This document shows positions 19,744-29,887 of a stretch of 34,051 nucleotides of DNA, one piece after another. The first letter of the stretch is position 1, and each line of letters begins with the position of its first letter. Where the stretch lies: the IMG/VR virus record IMGVR_UViG_3300036901_000034, positions 1-34,051 of that record, one strand, 5' to 3'. The translations under genes were made by a program, and so were the position numbers. Under the pieces are notes generated by a model that worked only from the letters and a program-made list of their open reading frames with translations, was not told where the DNA came from and made no database searches. This stretch comes from a virus.

Positions 19744-20313
19744 ATGCCAACTCATCTGCAACTTGTGAATAGAACACTTTCTGAGTTAGGTCGGCTACAA
19801 GTCGCTCGCACTGAAGAAAGCCCTGATGCACAAGCAGCAAGTGCAAAAATATATGAATTAGAACAGGAATTATTTTTAGAGGCCAATTGGTCATTTTTAG
19901 TTAAATACATTTTTGACAACACACCCCTTACATTTAATTTTTCACCGGATTACGAATACACCTACCAAGTACCCGGTAATTTTGGCCGATTTTTCAAATG
20001 GCAAGCAACAAGTTCTCAATGGCCTATCTATGAATTTACTGATGGTTATTTATTGGCACAGGTTAGACCAGTAGGTTATTACTACATTTTAAATCAAGCG
20101 TTGCCTGAAGTTTACACGCCATTATTTGCTAGAGCATTAGTGCTTTATGCAGCCTCAAAACTCGCCCCTACGATGACAAATAATGTCCAATTAACAGCTT
20201 ATCTTGAAAAAGAATACGAGAAGATGTTAGCCAAGGCAATTACTCAAGATGACATGCTTAATCCTCATTTCGCCACAGCTTATAACGACTTTAATCGCAT
20301 AACTTTTGTTTAG
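19744..20313 (+). CDS. Tail tubular protein A-like (gp11-like adaptor)
   Basis: 189 residues from MPTHLQLVNRTLSELGRLQV; AGAGGA precedes this ATG, so it is preferred over 19705, which lies in the terminator. Helical N-terminus, then LEANWSFLVKYIF and YEYTYQVPGNFGRFFKWQAT, and a C-terminal helix. This matches tail tube A/adaptor proteins that attach the tail to the portal in T7-like phages. Confidence 0.8.
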   Translation: MPTHLQLVNRTLSELGRLQVARTEESPDAQAASAKIYELEQELFLEANWSFLVKYIFDNTPLTFNFSPDYEYTYQVPGNFGRFFKWQATSSQWPIYEFTDGYLLAQVRPVGYYYILNQALPEVYTPLFARALVLYAASKLAPTMTNNVQLTAYLEKEYEKMLAKAITQDDMLNPHFATAYNDFNRITFV

Positions 20314-20438
20314 ATTGTTTATTTATTAATCCTTGTAATATAAGGAGCCGGGATTAGTAAGGTTGCCAATCTTTCGGGAGCTACCCTAGGCGCATGTGTA
20401 TGTTACAATAATTTAACAGTGCCTCAATTTGTTTATTT

Positions 20439-20463
20439 TTAACTAAAAACATTTTTTAGTTAA
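20439..20463. terminator. AT-rich 11-bp hairpin upstream of tail gene B
   Basis: TTAACTAAAAA and TTTTTAGTTAA with a CAT loop lie 27 bp before the ATG at 20491. In the 177-bp gap 20314-20490 it is the main visible structure. It could be an mRNA stabiliser, a processing site or an inefficient terminator. Confidence 0.45.
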
Positions 20464-20490
20464 AGGATAATGTCATTAAAGGCGTAATTT

Positions 20491-22581
20491 ATGTCAAAAA
20501 TGGTTAGACAGACAAGTTTTTCGGCAGGGGAAGCTGATATATCAACGTGGAAACGAACGGATGTCGCAGAATATTTGACAGCCGCCCAAAGTCTATTAAA
20601 TTGCGAGGTTGGTACTACAGGGCTAGCTAAAAAACGCAGAGGCACAACGTTTTACTATAATGCTACCGATGAAGCAGTAATGAATTCAGTAATGTTTGAA
20701 TTCATAGATAAAAATGGAGCCTATTACATTATTTTGGGCGCAAGCGGTAATTTTTATGTGTTTACTGTACCTGAAAATGAATTGGACGTTGTCAATTATC
20801 TTGATCAGTTTGTAGTAACCTACACGGGCGCACAAGTCGTTTATAACAATGACAATATTGATTTAGTTCAAGCAATTGCCGTGGATTATACGGCAGCGGA
20901 CTTATTTGACCTTGACTATACTCAAGATAATGACACGCTTATATTAACATCCCCAAATTATCCACCAGGCCGGATTTATGTAAGCAATTACAATCCATTA
21001 ACTTTTTCTTTTCAATATTTAGATATTTACCCATTACCATCGTATGATTTTAATAACATTAATTATAATGGCACAACCGTCACTTTAAGTGTAAGCGGGA
21101 ATATTATAACCATTGCATTTGCCGGATTACCAGCAGGAGCGGTCTATACAAATGCTTGGATTGGCGGCGAGATTGTAGGTGGTGGGGTAAGTGAATTTGC
21201 ACCGATTGGTTATGCCATCATTAACACGGTAAACCAATCAGGAACAACGGTAACATTTCAAGCAACTATTCAAATTGCTTTTATGACGACAGGCTATGCA
21301 ACTTCAGGCTCCCAGTATGCAATACGACAACCTGCTTGGGTTAATGCGCTAGATAATCCTTATGCCCTAGGATACCCTGCAAAAGTACTCTATTTTCAAA
21401 ATAGATTATGGTTTGGCAATACGGCGTTATTACCAATTACCGTGTTTGGTTCCAAACTTAATCAACCAGTTTCCTTTGATGTGGGAACAGGAGCCGACAC
21501 CGATGCAATTATCTACACAATTGGTCAAACGGATACAGGTGAAATTTTGTGGCTTAATGGGGGTAAGCAACTTGAAATTTTCACGACTAACTTTGAGTTC
21601 GCATGCCCTCAAAATGAGGATGTTGGACTTACGCCCAGTTCATTTTCAATCCGTCAACAATCATCCTACGGTTCATCACCCATATTAAAACCGCAAACGT
21701 ACCTAAACGACACGTATTTTGTTCAAAAGACCGGAAAGGCCGCGGTTAATTTTCATTTTACAGGGGTAGGACTCGCATACCAATCCACTAATATAGCTCC
21801 ACAAAGTCAACATTTAATGAAAAACCCAGATAGTCGGGCACTTTTACGCGGTACGGATACGTCACAGGATAATTTTATTTATTTGTTAAATAGTGTTGAT
21901 AATACAATTACCGCGTTTCAATTTGCATCTGAAATTAAGCTAGCCGCCCTCACGCCATTCACTTTTGGCGAGAATGTGGAATTAATTGATATTGTTACCG
22001 TGAATAATCAGGTTTATTTATTGATATATTATACGCTAACCCAGCAATACACTATTGAGAGATTTGATACAGGCGTATATGTAGATAGCGCAAACACCTA
22101 TGTCATGATCCCAAATGGAACAGTGACTGAATTAGACTACCTCGATGGCTACAACGTTCAAGCCGTATTTAATGGTCAAGATTACGGTGAATATTTAGTT
22201 TCAATGGGTCAAATCGTGGTTAATAATCCAGAAATGCTTTCAGGAAACATTGAAATAGGATTGTTATATAATGTTCAAATTAAACCGATGTATCCTTTTT
22301 ATAGTGCCACTAGTTCGCCATTTGAAAAGACATTGAGTAGGATTTATATTGATTACTTTTCATCATTGGATTTTTTCATTAATGGCAAACTGGTTCAGTA
22401 TCAAAATTTCAAAGAAATACAAATGGGATTGCCGTTGATGCCTAAAACTGATACGGCAATATTTTCACCGTTTGAAGGGTATCATCGGTTTGATAGTGAG
22501 GCCATTGTAATTACACAATCATCTCCTTTTGATTTGCAAATATTATCCATTGGCTATGAAATTGATAAGGCTGTCATTTAG
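20491..22581 (+). CDS. Tail tubular protein B-like (gp12-like nozzle)
   Basis: 696 residues. The opening KMVRQTSFSAGEADISTWKR, then TAAQSLLNCEVGTTGLAKKR, with RGTTF is the recurrent start of podovirus tail-tube B/nozzle proteins, which use an FSAGE...RRxGT pattern. The rest is beta-rich. It sits directly behind the gp11-like gene, as in T7. It forms the tail nozzle that contacts the host surface. Confidence 0.8.
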   Translation: MSKMVRQTSFSAGEADISTWKRTDVAEYLTAAQSLLNCEVGTTGLAKKRRGTTFYYNATDEAVMNSVMFEFIDKNGAYYIILGASGNFYVFTVPENELDVVNYLDQFVVTYTGAQVVYNNDNIDLVQAIAVDYTAADLFDLDYTQDNDTLILTSPNYPPGRIYVSNYNPLTFSFQYLDIYPLPSYDFNNINYNGTTVTLSVSGNIITIAFAGLPAGAVYTNAWIGGEIVGGGVSEFAPIGYAIINTVNQSGTTVTFQATIQIAFMTTGYATSGSQYAIRQPAWVNALDNPYALGYPAKVLYFQNRLWFGNTALLPITVFGSKLNQPVSFDVGTGADTDAIIYTIGQTDTGEILWLNGGKQLEIFTTNFEFACPQNEDVGLTPSSFSIRQQSSYGSSPILKPQTYLNDTYFVQKTGKAAVNFHFTGVGLAYQSTNIAPQSQHLMKNPDSRALLRGTDTSQDNFIYLLNSVDNTITAFQFASEIKLAALTPFTFGENVELIDIVTVNNQVYLLIYYTLTQQYTIERFDTGVYVDSANTYVMIPNGTVTELDYLDGYNVQAVFNGQDYGEYLVSMGQIVVNNPEMLSGNIEIGLLYNVQIKPMYPFYSATSSPFEKTLSRIYIDYFSSLDFFINGKLVQYQNFKEIQMGLPLMPKTDTAIFSPFEGYHRFDSEAIVITQSSPFDLQILSIGYEIDKAVI

Positions 22582-22591
22582 TGGGGTATTT

Positions 22592-23053
22592 ATGGGACAA
22601 GTAGTAGCAGGAATTGCATTGGCTGCTGTATCTGTAGCTAGTACAATAGGCAAAGCAAAAGCTGAGAAGGATTCTGCTGATGCCAATATTTCAGCAATCA
22701 ATCAGCAATCACAATTGTTAACGTTGTCTTATCAAGAAAAAAACATACAAAATCTTGAGATGACAGAGAAAATTCTACAACGGCAAGCCGTTCAATTAAG
22801 TACGCGTGGAGTGTCGTTTGCATCCCCTAGCTTTAATGCTATTCAACGTGAAACAATTCATTTAGCAGGGCGTAAAGGATCCAATTTAAAAGTTGAAGAG
22901 GATTTAGCAAAAGCAGGACTACAAACCGAAAAGACAAATGTAAAAAATACATTGCATGCTCAATTATTTGGGGATGCTACAGGTCTAGCTTTTAATGCTT
23001 ACAATGTTTATGACAAAATACCGAAGTCGTTGCCGCAAGTTGAGGACATATAA
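22592..23053 (+). CDS. Internal virion protein B-like (gp14-like ejection protein)
   Basis: 153 residues from MGQVVAGIALAAVSVASTIG: a hydrophobic N-terminal segment, then a long Gln/Ala helical region (AINQQSQLLTLSYQEKNIQN) and VQLSTRGVSFASPSF. It resembles T7 gp14, which is injected and inserts into the outer membrane. TGGGG precedes this ATG; the in-frame ATG at 22529 lies inside gp12. TAATG joins it to the next gene. Confidence 0.75.
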   Translation: MGQVVAGIALAAVSVASTIGKAKAEKDSADANISAINQQSQLLTLSYQEKNIQNLEMTEKILQRQAVQLSTRGVSFASPSFNAIQRETIHLAGRKGSNLKVEEDLAKAGLQTEKTNVKNTLHAQLFGDATGLAFNAYNVYDKIPKSLPQVEDI

Positions 23054-25524
23054 TGACTCAAGAATTAGCGCAGATTAAAGAAACAAACCCAATTATTCAG
23101 CCAAGTACTCCTAATTCAAAAGCAAGAGGTTACGAAAATATTGCAAAAGTTTTAGGGAATATAGCGGAAAGATCAATCGCAAAAGTCGCTGACTATGCTA
23201 CGGAAGCCTCAAAAACTAATTTATTGCAAACAAAGTCTATGCTGGATGATGTATCTTCAAAATCCAAACTTGAAATGCTTAAAAGTCCAGAGCATGCCGG
23301 GGTTATTGCTAAAAACGCGGAGCAGACAACTAATAAAATCAAAGCCACGGCAAGACTAAACCGACAAGATAGGGTTAACCTAGATTTGGCTACAAAAGAC
23401 ATTAACCGCGATCTAAACTTTAAAGCGCAAGAAAAAACTATACAAATGACGAATGAGGCAGCGAGGTATTCAACGTTATCGGCCTTCAATAGTACCTTAA
23501 AGGATTTAAGTACAAGCTTGTACACCAATCCCGAGATGGCCAAAAAAACGATTGAAGCGCAATATCAGTCGTTAGCAGGACAAGTAAGGGCTGGAATTTT
23601 AACAGCAGTCGAAGCGGCTAATCTACATAAACAATTAGAGCATGAGGTTGATAGAGCATCGATAATACTTGAAGGTTATAAACAAGAAAATTTAACGGCC
23701 AGTGATGTAAATGCCTTGCACGCAGCATCACCGGAAGCAAATCAACCTTTTAGCAATGCTAATTTGCCGATGACGCATGACACCATGTTTCATGCAAATC
23801 ACCATCTTGAGCATTTAGCAAATGATGATATTAAATCAAAATGGGCAGAAGGGGGTTATGTTGCACCTATTCAATTAGCAGGCGTTAAAAAGCTTGATAC
23901 ATTAGACTCGTTATTGCGATACAAAAAAGGTACAGCGCACGCTACAGGTGATATTCAAGCGGGTGTATCTTGGAAAATGTTAAAAAACCGGCTGGATGTG
24001 TTGCAGAAAACACAAAAGTTGAGTACTGAGCAAGAAGGGTATAAAAACAGGCTTAACAATTACATTGTAGGGATTGAGAAAAACAATCAATATGCCAATT
24101 ATATATCCCAAACGCCAGCAGGAGCGCAGGCCTATTTAGATTATACCAACACACACGCGATAACCGAACAACATAGATATTTTGGTGATCCAAATCAGAT
24201 TGCACAGCAACGCCATGAAGCAGGGGTTGACAATCTTAATAATTTAGTAAGTAAGTTGGATGCAGTAGGCATTGGGGCTGATGTGCCAGATGCGTATAGA
24301 CAACCTATTCCTACACAATACGTGCAACCTATAGTTGATGGCTTTAATGAGGGTGGAAATACAACGGCAGCCATTAACAATATAGGATTGTTCAATAATA
24401 AAAATCGTATGTATGTAATGAATGCCTTTCCTAGAAAATATCGTCAACAACTTACCGTGTATGAAATTGGTAATTTAATTGGAAAAGCGGAGCCAGGATT
24501 TATGCAGACGTTACTAGCTTCCCAGCAAGTAAATCCATTGGGTGAAAAAGCTACTGGAAAAAAAGACAATCAGGAAAAGTTTTTGCAATTGTCACGTGAT
24601 AGAGGGTTTTCCGATAACAAATTAGTGTCGCGAATCAATCCCGCTCTAACCACAATTAATACTTACTTATCCAAACAGCCAAATGGTGGCGCGTTAGTTT
24701 CTGCTAAAGCTGATCAGGCATTAAGATATGTTAAACGGGTTGCGGTTGATCACAATGATTTTAACTATGAACACTTGGATGATTATATAAATACATTTTC
24801 TAGGAACATGGATAATGCCTATGGAGTATCGACAGGCTTTAACTACGTGATGGACAAAAATAATGTTCCACTTGAAGAGAATCAAATGCAGGTATTGGCA
24901 TCCCATAGTTTAAATGAAGTGCGCGAGAAGTTACTAAAATATAAAACACCCGGTCAAGTTGAAACCCTGTTTTCAATAGCTCCACCAATTCTTGTAAGTT
25001 CGCCAGGGGGCAGAATTACAGTGGTGGATCCAAATGGAAACGCAATTCCTGATAAAGACGGTCACCCAGCCTTTGATACCTTATACAATGAAGGGGTATG
25101 GCGTAACGCCGAACATGACACGGCAGCAAAAGAAGGAGCCAGCATTGCGCGTACGCCACTATTTGGTAAACCTTTTCAATCGGAAGCCCCATCGGCTGTT
25201 AATTATTTAAGAGGTAAAGCAGCCGTAGTTCGTCCAGTAGTTGAAGGTAATATTGATGTTGAAAACAGGCCAAAAGTGTATGACAAACACGGTAATTGGG
25301 AAACAGTCAAAACAATTACGGTTGAAATGGATGGTAAAACAGTTTTATTGCCAACCATAATTAATGGTAAAAATGTAACAAATAAAGAAGCAACAGAACA
25401 TTTTAAAAAAACCCATGAGCATTTAGGTATTTTCAAAACAAGAGAGGAGGCCAACAAATACGACAAACAATTGCATGAGCGTATGGGATGGTTAGGCGCA
25501 TCCAATAAAGGGGATGAAAAATAA
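23053..25524 (+). CDS. Internal virion protein C-like (gp15-like ejection protein)
   Basis: 823 residues, mostly helical (KARGYENIAKVLGNIAERSI at the N-terminus). The C-terminal part (GNIDVENRPKVYDKHGNWET, then VEMDGKTVLLPTIINGKNVT, then HLGIFKTREEANKYDKQLHE) is a small domain seen at the ends of phage internal and ejection proteins (GNID...NRP...V-x-PTI...H-LG-x-F). The gene lies between gp14- and gp16-like genes, as in T7. It probably lines the ejection channel in the periplasm. Confidence 0.75.
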   Translation: MTQELAQIKETNPIIQPSTPNSKARGYENIAKVLGNIAERSIAKVADYATEASKTNLLQTKSMLDDVSSKSKLEMLKSPEHAGVIAKNAEQTTNKIKATARLNRQDRVNLDLATKDINRDLNFKAQEKTIQMTNEAARYSTLSAFNSTLKDLSTSLYTNPEMAKKTIEAQYQSLAGQVRAGILTAVEAANLHKQLEHEVDRASIILEGYKQENLTASDVNALHAASPEANQPFSNANLPMTHDTMFHANHHLEHLANDDIKSKWAEGGYVAPIQLAGVKKLDTLDSLLRYKKGTAHATGDIQAGVSWKMLKNRLDVLQKTQKLSTEQEGYKNRLNNYIVGIEKNNQYANYISQTPAGAQAYLDYTNTHAITEQHRYFGDPNQIAQQRHEAGVDNLNNLVSKLDAVGIGADVPDAYRQPIPTQYVQPIVDGFNEGGNTTAAINNIGLFNNKNRMYVMNAFPRKYRQQLTVYEIGNLIGKAEPGFMQTLLASQQVNPLGEKATGKKDNQEKFLQLSRDRGFSDNKLVSRINPALTTINTYLSKQPNGGALVSAKADQALRYVKRVAVDHNDFNYEHLDDYINTFSRNMDNAYGVSTGFNYVMDKNNVPLEENQMQVLASHSLNEVREKLLKYKTPGQVETLFSIAPPILVSSPGGRITVVDPNGNAIPDKDGHPAFDTLYNEGVWRNAEHDTAAKEGASIARTPLFGKPFQSEAPSAVNYLRGKAAVVRPVVEGNIDVENRPKVYDKHGNWETVKTITVEMDGKTVLLPTIINGKNVTNKEATEHFKKTHEHLGIFKTREEANKYDKQLHERMGWLGASNKGDEK

Positions 25525-27545
25525 TGTTAGGTGGCGAACGTGAAATAGGGTTAGTCAATGAGTTGCCATATATGCCGTCATTAGGACAGACGGCAGCAGC
25601 ATCCTTTAATAAACCGCTGGAACAAGTAGGTCAACTTAGAGATTACATTTTTCCAGGTGCATCCACTGAAGAAGAAAGGCGCAAAACCGCTGAACGATTA
25701 TCAGTTATAAACGAGTTAACGGGCGATCCGCGCCAAGGAATAGGGCAGAAGTCTTTAAATACTGTAAGCAATATCGTGGGAGGTCTGATCCCAACGTTGC
25801 CATTTGCAGTGTTAGGTGGGGGAATTGGAGCGGGTGTTGCGGGAGCCGTGGGCTTTGGTGCAAGAAAATTAGCGTTAGAGGCTGGAAGTGAGGCCATAAC
25901 AACTGGATATTTAAGCACACAAGTGCCGTTAGCGAATCTTGCAGAAGGAGCACTTGGTCATTTTTTGCCGAAAGCTAGTGGTGCAGCAATTACGTCAGGG
26001 ATTGTGGAAAGTTACGCAGGCTATAAAGGCATGATTATCCCTGAGCATTTTAGCGAGCATTACAACGCTATTGAAAATAGCTTGGACGCAAGCCATGCAA
26101 TCCAGGATTGGGGTGCCGATAATTATGGTTTTCTGTTAGCGGCAGCGCCACTTGCGGCAGGTTACGTTTTATTCAAAGGCGTAAGAGGCGTTATTGCTCA
26201 TCGCGCTGAAAATGCTTCGACTGCTGCACTGGAAAAAGAAACAACACGCCTTCTTAAACAACATGCTGAGACATTGGAATTAAACAAAGTCAAAGAAGGG
26301 GAGGTGGCAGCGCGAGAAGCGAAGGTTTCCGAGCTTCAAAGCCATTTACAGCAAGCTGAAGAAATGAAATTAATCACCCCTGAGATGCATCAATGGTATT
26401 TAGATTATCTTGAAAATCCAAACGACATGACAAAAATTCACGGCGGTGGATTAAACATTTTGAAGTCTTTACAAATTCCTTACGATCGCGTAACCGGGCG
26501 AGTATGGAATGAAGTTTTAACTCGGGATGGCATTAAAAATTTAAAAAGTTCGTTGTTCGATCAAGGAATTACTCAATTTAGTGAAGAAGAAAGCCAATTG
26601 TTATCCAGCTATATAGTCCATAATGAACTTGATGGTTATATAGGAAATATGCGCGACAATCCCAATTTACTCAACGCGATGCAGGGCATGACCCATCACC
26701 TTGGCATGAGAATTGAAGCAAATAGCGCGGCTTTGAAAGCCTTTGACGTTGCGTTAGATAAAAATATTTCAAAAGGACTTGGAAAAAATGAGTTATTTTC
26801 TCAACAAAGCATTTATGAACATCTTAAAAAAATAGGTGTTTATGAAAGAAAGCACGTTCCTTATGAAGTACCGAACGAAGTGATGCAAAAGCTAGCATTA
26901 GAAAAGCAATTAAAAAAAATATTATCCAGAGAAACATTAGAGGATGAGCATTTATTTCAACAAGGAGTTCATCATGAGATAAAAAAAGAATTAGAAGAGA
27001 TAAAACTACATACCCCTGAACAAGAAATAAGAAGTTTAAAGGAAAAATTATTCCCAAAAGGGAAATTAAGTAAAAAATTCAAGAACAGTAAGGCTTATAA
27101 TAGGCTTGATGAATTAGCCCAAGTGTGGCCTAACGCGCAAGTGTTACTTGACCGAATCAACATGGAGGCTATTAATGCGAAACAACAAGGTCTTAATGAG
27201 ATCTTAAAGAAGTTTACGGACATGGTTGATAATAACTCACAGGCACTTGCTGATCCAGAATTAGTTAAACGATACCTTCATAGCAGACTAGAAAAAGCCG
27301 TTCCATTTGCTAAAGAGTTTGAAAAGGAAGGCATTAAAATTGAGCCAGCAACGGTTGAAACAAAAGGTTTGGAAGAGGTTACAAAAAGCGAATCATTATT
27401 TAATGAAGAATCAAAGCAAACGGTACAGTCCTCAGAATTGGAATTTGCGAAAAATGATTTTGAAGGTAGTGAAAAACGCTTTAAACAATTTAAAGAAAAT
27501 GAAGAAGCCCTTAACGAATTGATTAAATGCCAACTTGGTGAATAG
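25524..27545 (+). CDS. Internal virion protein with membrane segments (gp16-like, part 1)
   Basis: 673 residues. Two hydrophobic regions at about 82-112 (NIVGGLIPTLPFAVLGGGIG) and 202-220 (GFLLAAAPLAAGYVLFKGV), then a coiled coil (about 228-275, ESRKxE-type, e.g. TRLLKQHAETLELNKVKEGE), then a long charged helical end. No transglycosylase motif is obvious. By position and membrane segments it is probably an ejection protein that helps DNA cross the inner membrane. Confidence 0.65.
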   Translation: MLGGEREIGLVNELPYMPSLGQTAAASFNKPLEQVGQLRDYIFPGASTEEERRKTAERLSVINELTGDPRQGIGQKSLNTVSNIVGGLIPTLPFAVLGGGIGAGVAGAVGFGARKLALEAGSEAITTGYLSTQVPLANLAEGALGHFLPKASGAAITSGIVESYAGYKGMIIPEHFSEHYNAIENSLDASHAIQDWGADNYGFLLAAAPLAAGYVLFKGVRGVIAHRAENASTAALEKETTRLLKQHAETLELNKVKEGEVAAREAKVSELQSHLQQAEEMKLITPEMHQWYLDYLENPNDMTKIHGGGLNILKSLQIPYDRVTGRVWNEVLTRDGIKNLKSSLFDQGITQFSEEESQLLSSYIVHNELDGYIGNMRDNPNLLNAMQGMTHHLGMRIEANSAALKAFDVALDKNISKGLGKNELFSQQSIYEHLKKIGVYERKHVPYEVPNEVMQKLALEKQLKKILSRETLEDEHLFQQGVHHEIKKELEEIKLHTPEQEIRSLKEKLFPKGKLSKKFKNSKAYNRLDELAQVWPNAQVLLDRINMEAINAKQQGLNEILKKFTDMVDNNSQALADPELVKRYLHSRLEKAVPFAKEFEKEGIKIEPATVETKGLEEVTKSESLFNEESKQTVQSSELEFAKNDFEGSEKRFKQFKENEEALNELIKCQLGE

Positions 27546-27547
27546 AA

Positions 27548-29878
27548 ATGAGTAAGATTAAACCTGAATGTGTGGATGCGGCAAGAAAAGCATTAAACTT
27601 ATTTACAGGGGATGAATTAGAATCCTATATTAAGCAAGTTGGCACGTTGTCGCGTAAACTTCAAAAAGAAGGTGTACCGTTTGCACGCAATGCATCTATC
27701 CAACAGATTAATAAAGCACATTTGGAGGCGCTATTAGATGATTCAGCAAGTGCAGCAAGGAACATAGAAAAATACAGCGAGATAAAATCAAAAATGGATT
27801 CAGGCATAGCACCAATATCCTTTTTAGAAAAAACCGCTAAGAATACTGATTACAATGTGGAAACCTCAATTAATGCGGTCAATCAATTAATGCATCATCA
27901 ATCGTTTGGGCGAATGTCAAAAGAGGACTTGGATTTATTAGACAGTACAAAAATAGACGACCAGGTATTATCAGTAGCTGATGGTGACAAGCATGACGAT
28001 CCGGCCATTAAATTAATGGGTGAGTCGCTGAGCGATTATATCGAATTTAGAAATTCAAAATTAATTCAATCGGATGCCATGGCCGTATCAGACATGAATA
28101 AAGACAGGTATTTTAAAAATACTTACGATCAATCCAAGATGAATAAATTAGGGCGAGAGCAATGGGTCGCATTGCACAAATCTTTTATAGACGTTGAAGG
28201 GACGTTTGAAAACACGCGAGCAATGAATGCAGACGGTACGTTAAACCATGAAATAGTCGATGAGATGATCGGCAATACGTTTGATAACATCATGGAGGGT
28301 AACGGCGTATTATTTACGCGAGCATCGGTTTCAAAAGACAGCGATATAATATCCAGATCACGCCATATGTTTTACAAATACAAGGATTGGAAAAATTGGG
28401 GCATGGCAAATAGCCAATACGGACAAGGTACTTTATTCCAAGCCTGGTTAAAAGATATCTCAACATCGAGCCATCAAACAGGAATGGCTGAGATAATGGG
28501 AACCAATGCTAAACAAATGTTTTTAAAAATGCGCCACTTGCAAGCAGAAAAGCAAGACAATACCCTTTTTAATTCATTAAAATATTCTGAAGCGGATGCC
28601 TTATTTAATAATTTACTAGGGGCAAGTAGAGGTGCTTTTAATGCGGACTTCGCAAATATTGGCTCAAGTATTCGTTCTGTAACGTCAACAGCGCGACTAG
28701 GTGGGATAGCATTGATGAGTATATCCGATGCCGCGAACGTTGCCGGATTTGCACAAAGGGCGGGTGCTGGATATTGGTCGCCGTATATTAATGCCATTGT
28801 TAATTTATTTGATAGATTGCCGAGTGATAGTCGAATGCATCTTGCAAAAGTTATGTCATCGGTTATACAGGTTCACAGCGGAACAATATCAAGATTTTCT
28901 GATATAAGCGGCATGGGTACAACAGTTAACCGCTTATCTAATAAATTCTTTCATGGAGTAGGCTTGCATGCATTAGACAGGGGCAATAAATTAAGCGCTA
29001 TGGAGCCGATAATGAAAGTCTATGGCAAACAGTCTGCCAAGAATTTCAATGCCTTAGATAGGCAGCAGCAAGCCTATTTGAATCGTTTTAATATTACCGA
29101 GCATGAATGGGATGCGTTGCGAGCAAAAACGGAAAAGAATTATTTTACAACAGACAATGTGGATGCATTAACCGATAAAGAGTTGACAGAATTATGGAGC
29201 AAGGGAGGGAAAAGCATACCCTTATCCCTGTATCGTTCAAATCTTTATCGAAAAGTATTTTCTATGTTTGATACCGCGCATGAATTTTCAGTGTTAAACC
29301 CCACAGCCTATACCAATATGATAACAACGGGCAATTTTAGACCTGGGCATATTGGAGGGGAAATTTGGAGAGCGTTTGCGCAGTTTAAGGCCTATCCAAT
29401 ACAATATTTTAGACGTGTATGGGTTGGAGGTTTGCAGGACTTTGATAGTTTCCAAGGTAAAATGATGTATGCATTAAATCAATCCTTGGGTACTATTATG
29501 CTAGCAGGCTTGGCTGAATCCGTAGTGGCTGTTAGTAAAGGCTTGACACCACCCAATCCAAATAACATGAGTCGGAGCGAGCAAGCGAAGTATTTTGGAA
29601 AATTAATATTTGGTGGCTTTGGGGTGTTTAATAATATATTAAACGAGCCGAATGCAGCCAAAAGTTTCTTTTTTACTCCTTCGGTAAAATTTGCCCGCGA
29701 TCCCTTTGTTACAGCGCTTGCGTTAGTGAGAGGCGATTTAAAAGGGGCAAAGAATAGTGTGAAGGAATGGGTGAACGTGGCAAATCCTATAGGAACACTG
29801 CCGATTGTGTCGCCTTATGTGGACGCGTATTTAGGAAACAAACCCTATCTCGAACCAGGACAAAAACAACTATTTTAA
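27548..29878 (+). CDS. Large internal virion / DNA-ejection protein (gp16-like, part 2)
   Basis: 776 residues, overall helical; RSVTSTARLGGIALMSISDA, then NVAGFAQRAGAGYWSPYIN, is a hydrophobic region near the middle, and the C-terminal part carries YFRRVWVGGLQDFDSFQGK. These patterns match the C-terminal portion of the giant gp16-like internal proteins of podoviruses. Together with the two preceding genes it would make the ejectosome. T7 makes this function with one very long gp16; here the role seems split between 25524 and 27548. Confidence 0.7.
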   Translation: MSKIKPECVDAARKALNLFTGDELESYIKQVGTLSRKLQKEGVPFARNASIQQINKAHLEALLDDSASAARNIEKYSEIKSKMDSGIAPISFLEKTAKNTDYNVETSINAVNQLMHHQSFGRMSKEDLDLLDSTKIDDQVLSVADGDKHDDPAIKLMGESLSDYIEFRNSKLIQSDAMAVSDMNKDRYFKNTYDQSKMNKLGREQWVALHKSFIDVEGTFENTRAMNADGTLNHEIVDEMIGNTFDNIMEGNGVLFTRASVSKDSDIISRSRHMFYKYKDWKNWGMANSQYGQGTLFQAWLKDISTSSHQTGMAEIMGTNAKQMFLKMRHLQAEKQDNTLFNSLKYSEADALFNNLLGASRGAFNADFANIGSSIRSVTSTARLGGIALMSISDAANVAGFAQRAGAGYWSPYINAIVNLFDRLPSDSRMHLAKVMSSVIQVHSGTISRFSDISGMGTTVNRLSNKFFHGVGLHALDRGNKLSAMEPIMKVYGKQSAKNFNALDRQQQAYLNRFNITEHEWDALRAKTEKNYFTTDNVDALTDKELTELWSKGGKSIPLSLYRSNLYRKVFSMFDTAHEFSVLNPTAYTNMITTGNFRPGHIGGEIWRAFAQFKAYPIQYFRRVWVGGLQDFDSFQGKMMYALNQSLGTIMLAGLAESVVAVSKGLTPPNPNNMSRSEQAKYFGKLIFGGFGVFNNILNEPNAAKSFFFTPSVKFARDPFVTALALVRGDLKGAKNSVKEWVNVANPIGTLPIVSPYVDAYLGNKPYLEPGQKQLF

Positions 29879-29887
29879 GGAAAAGAC

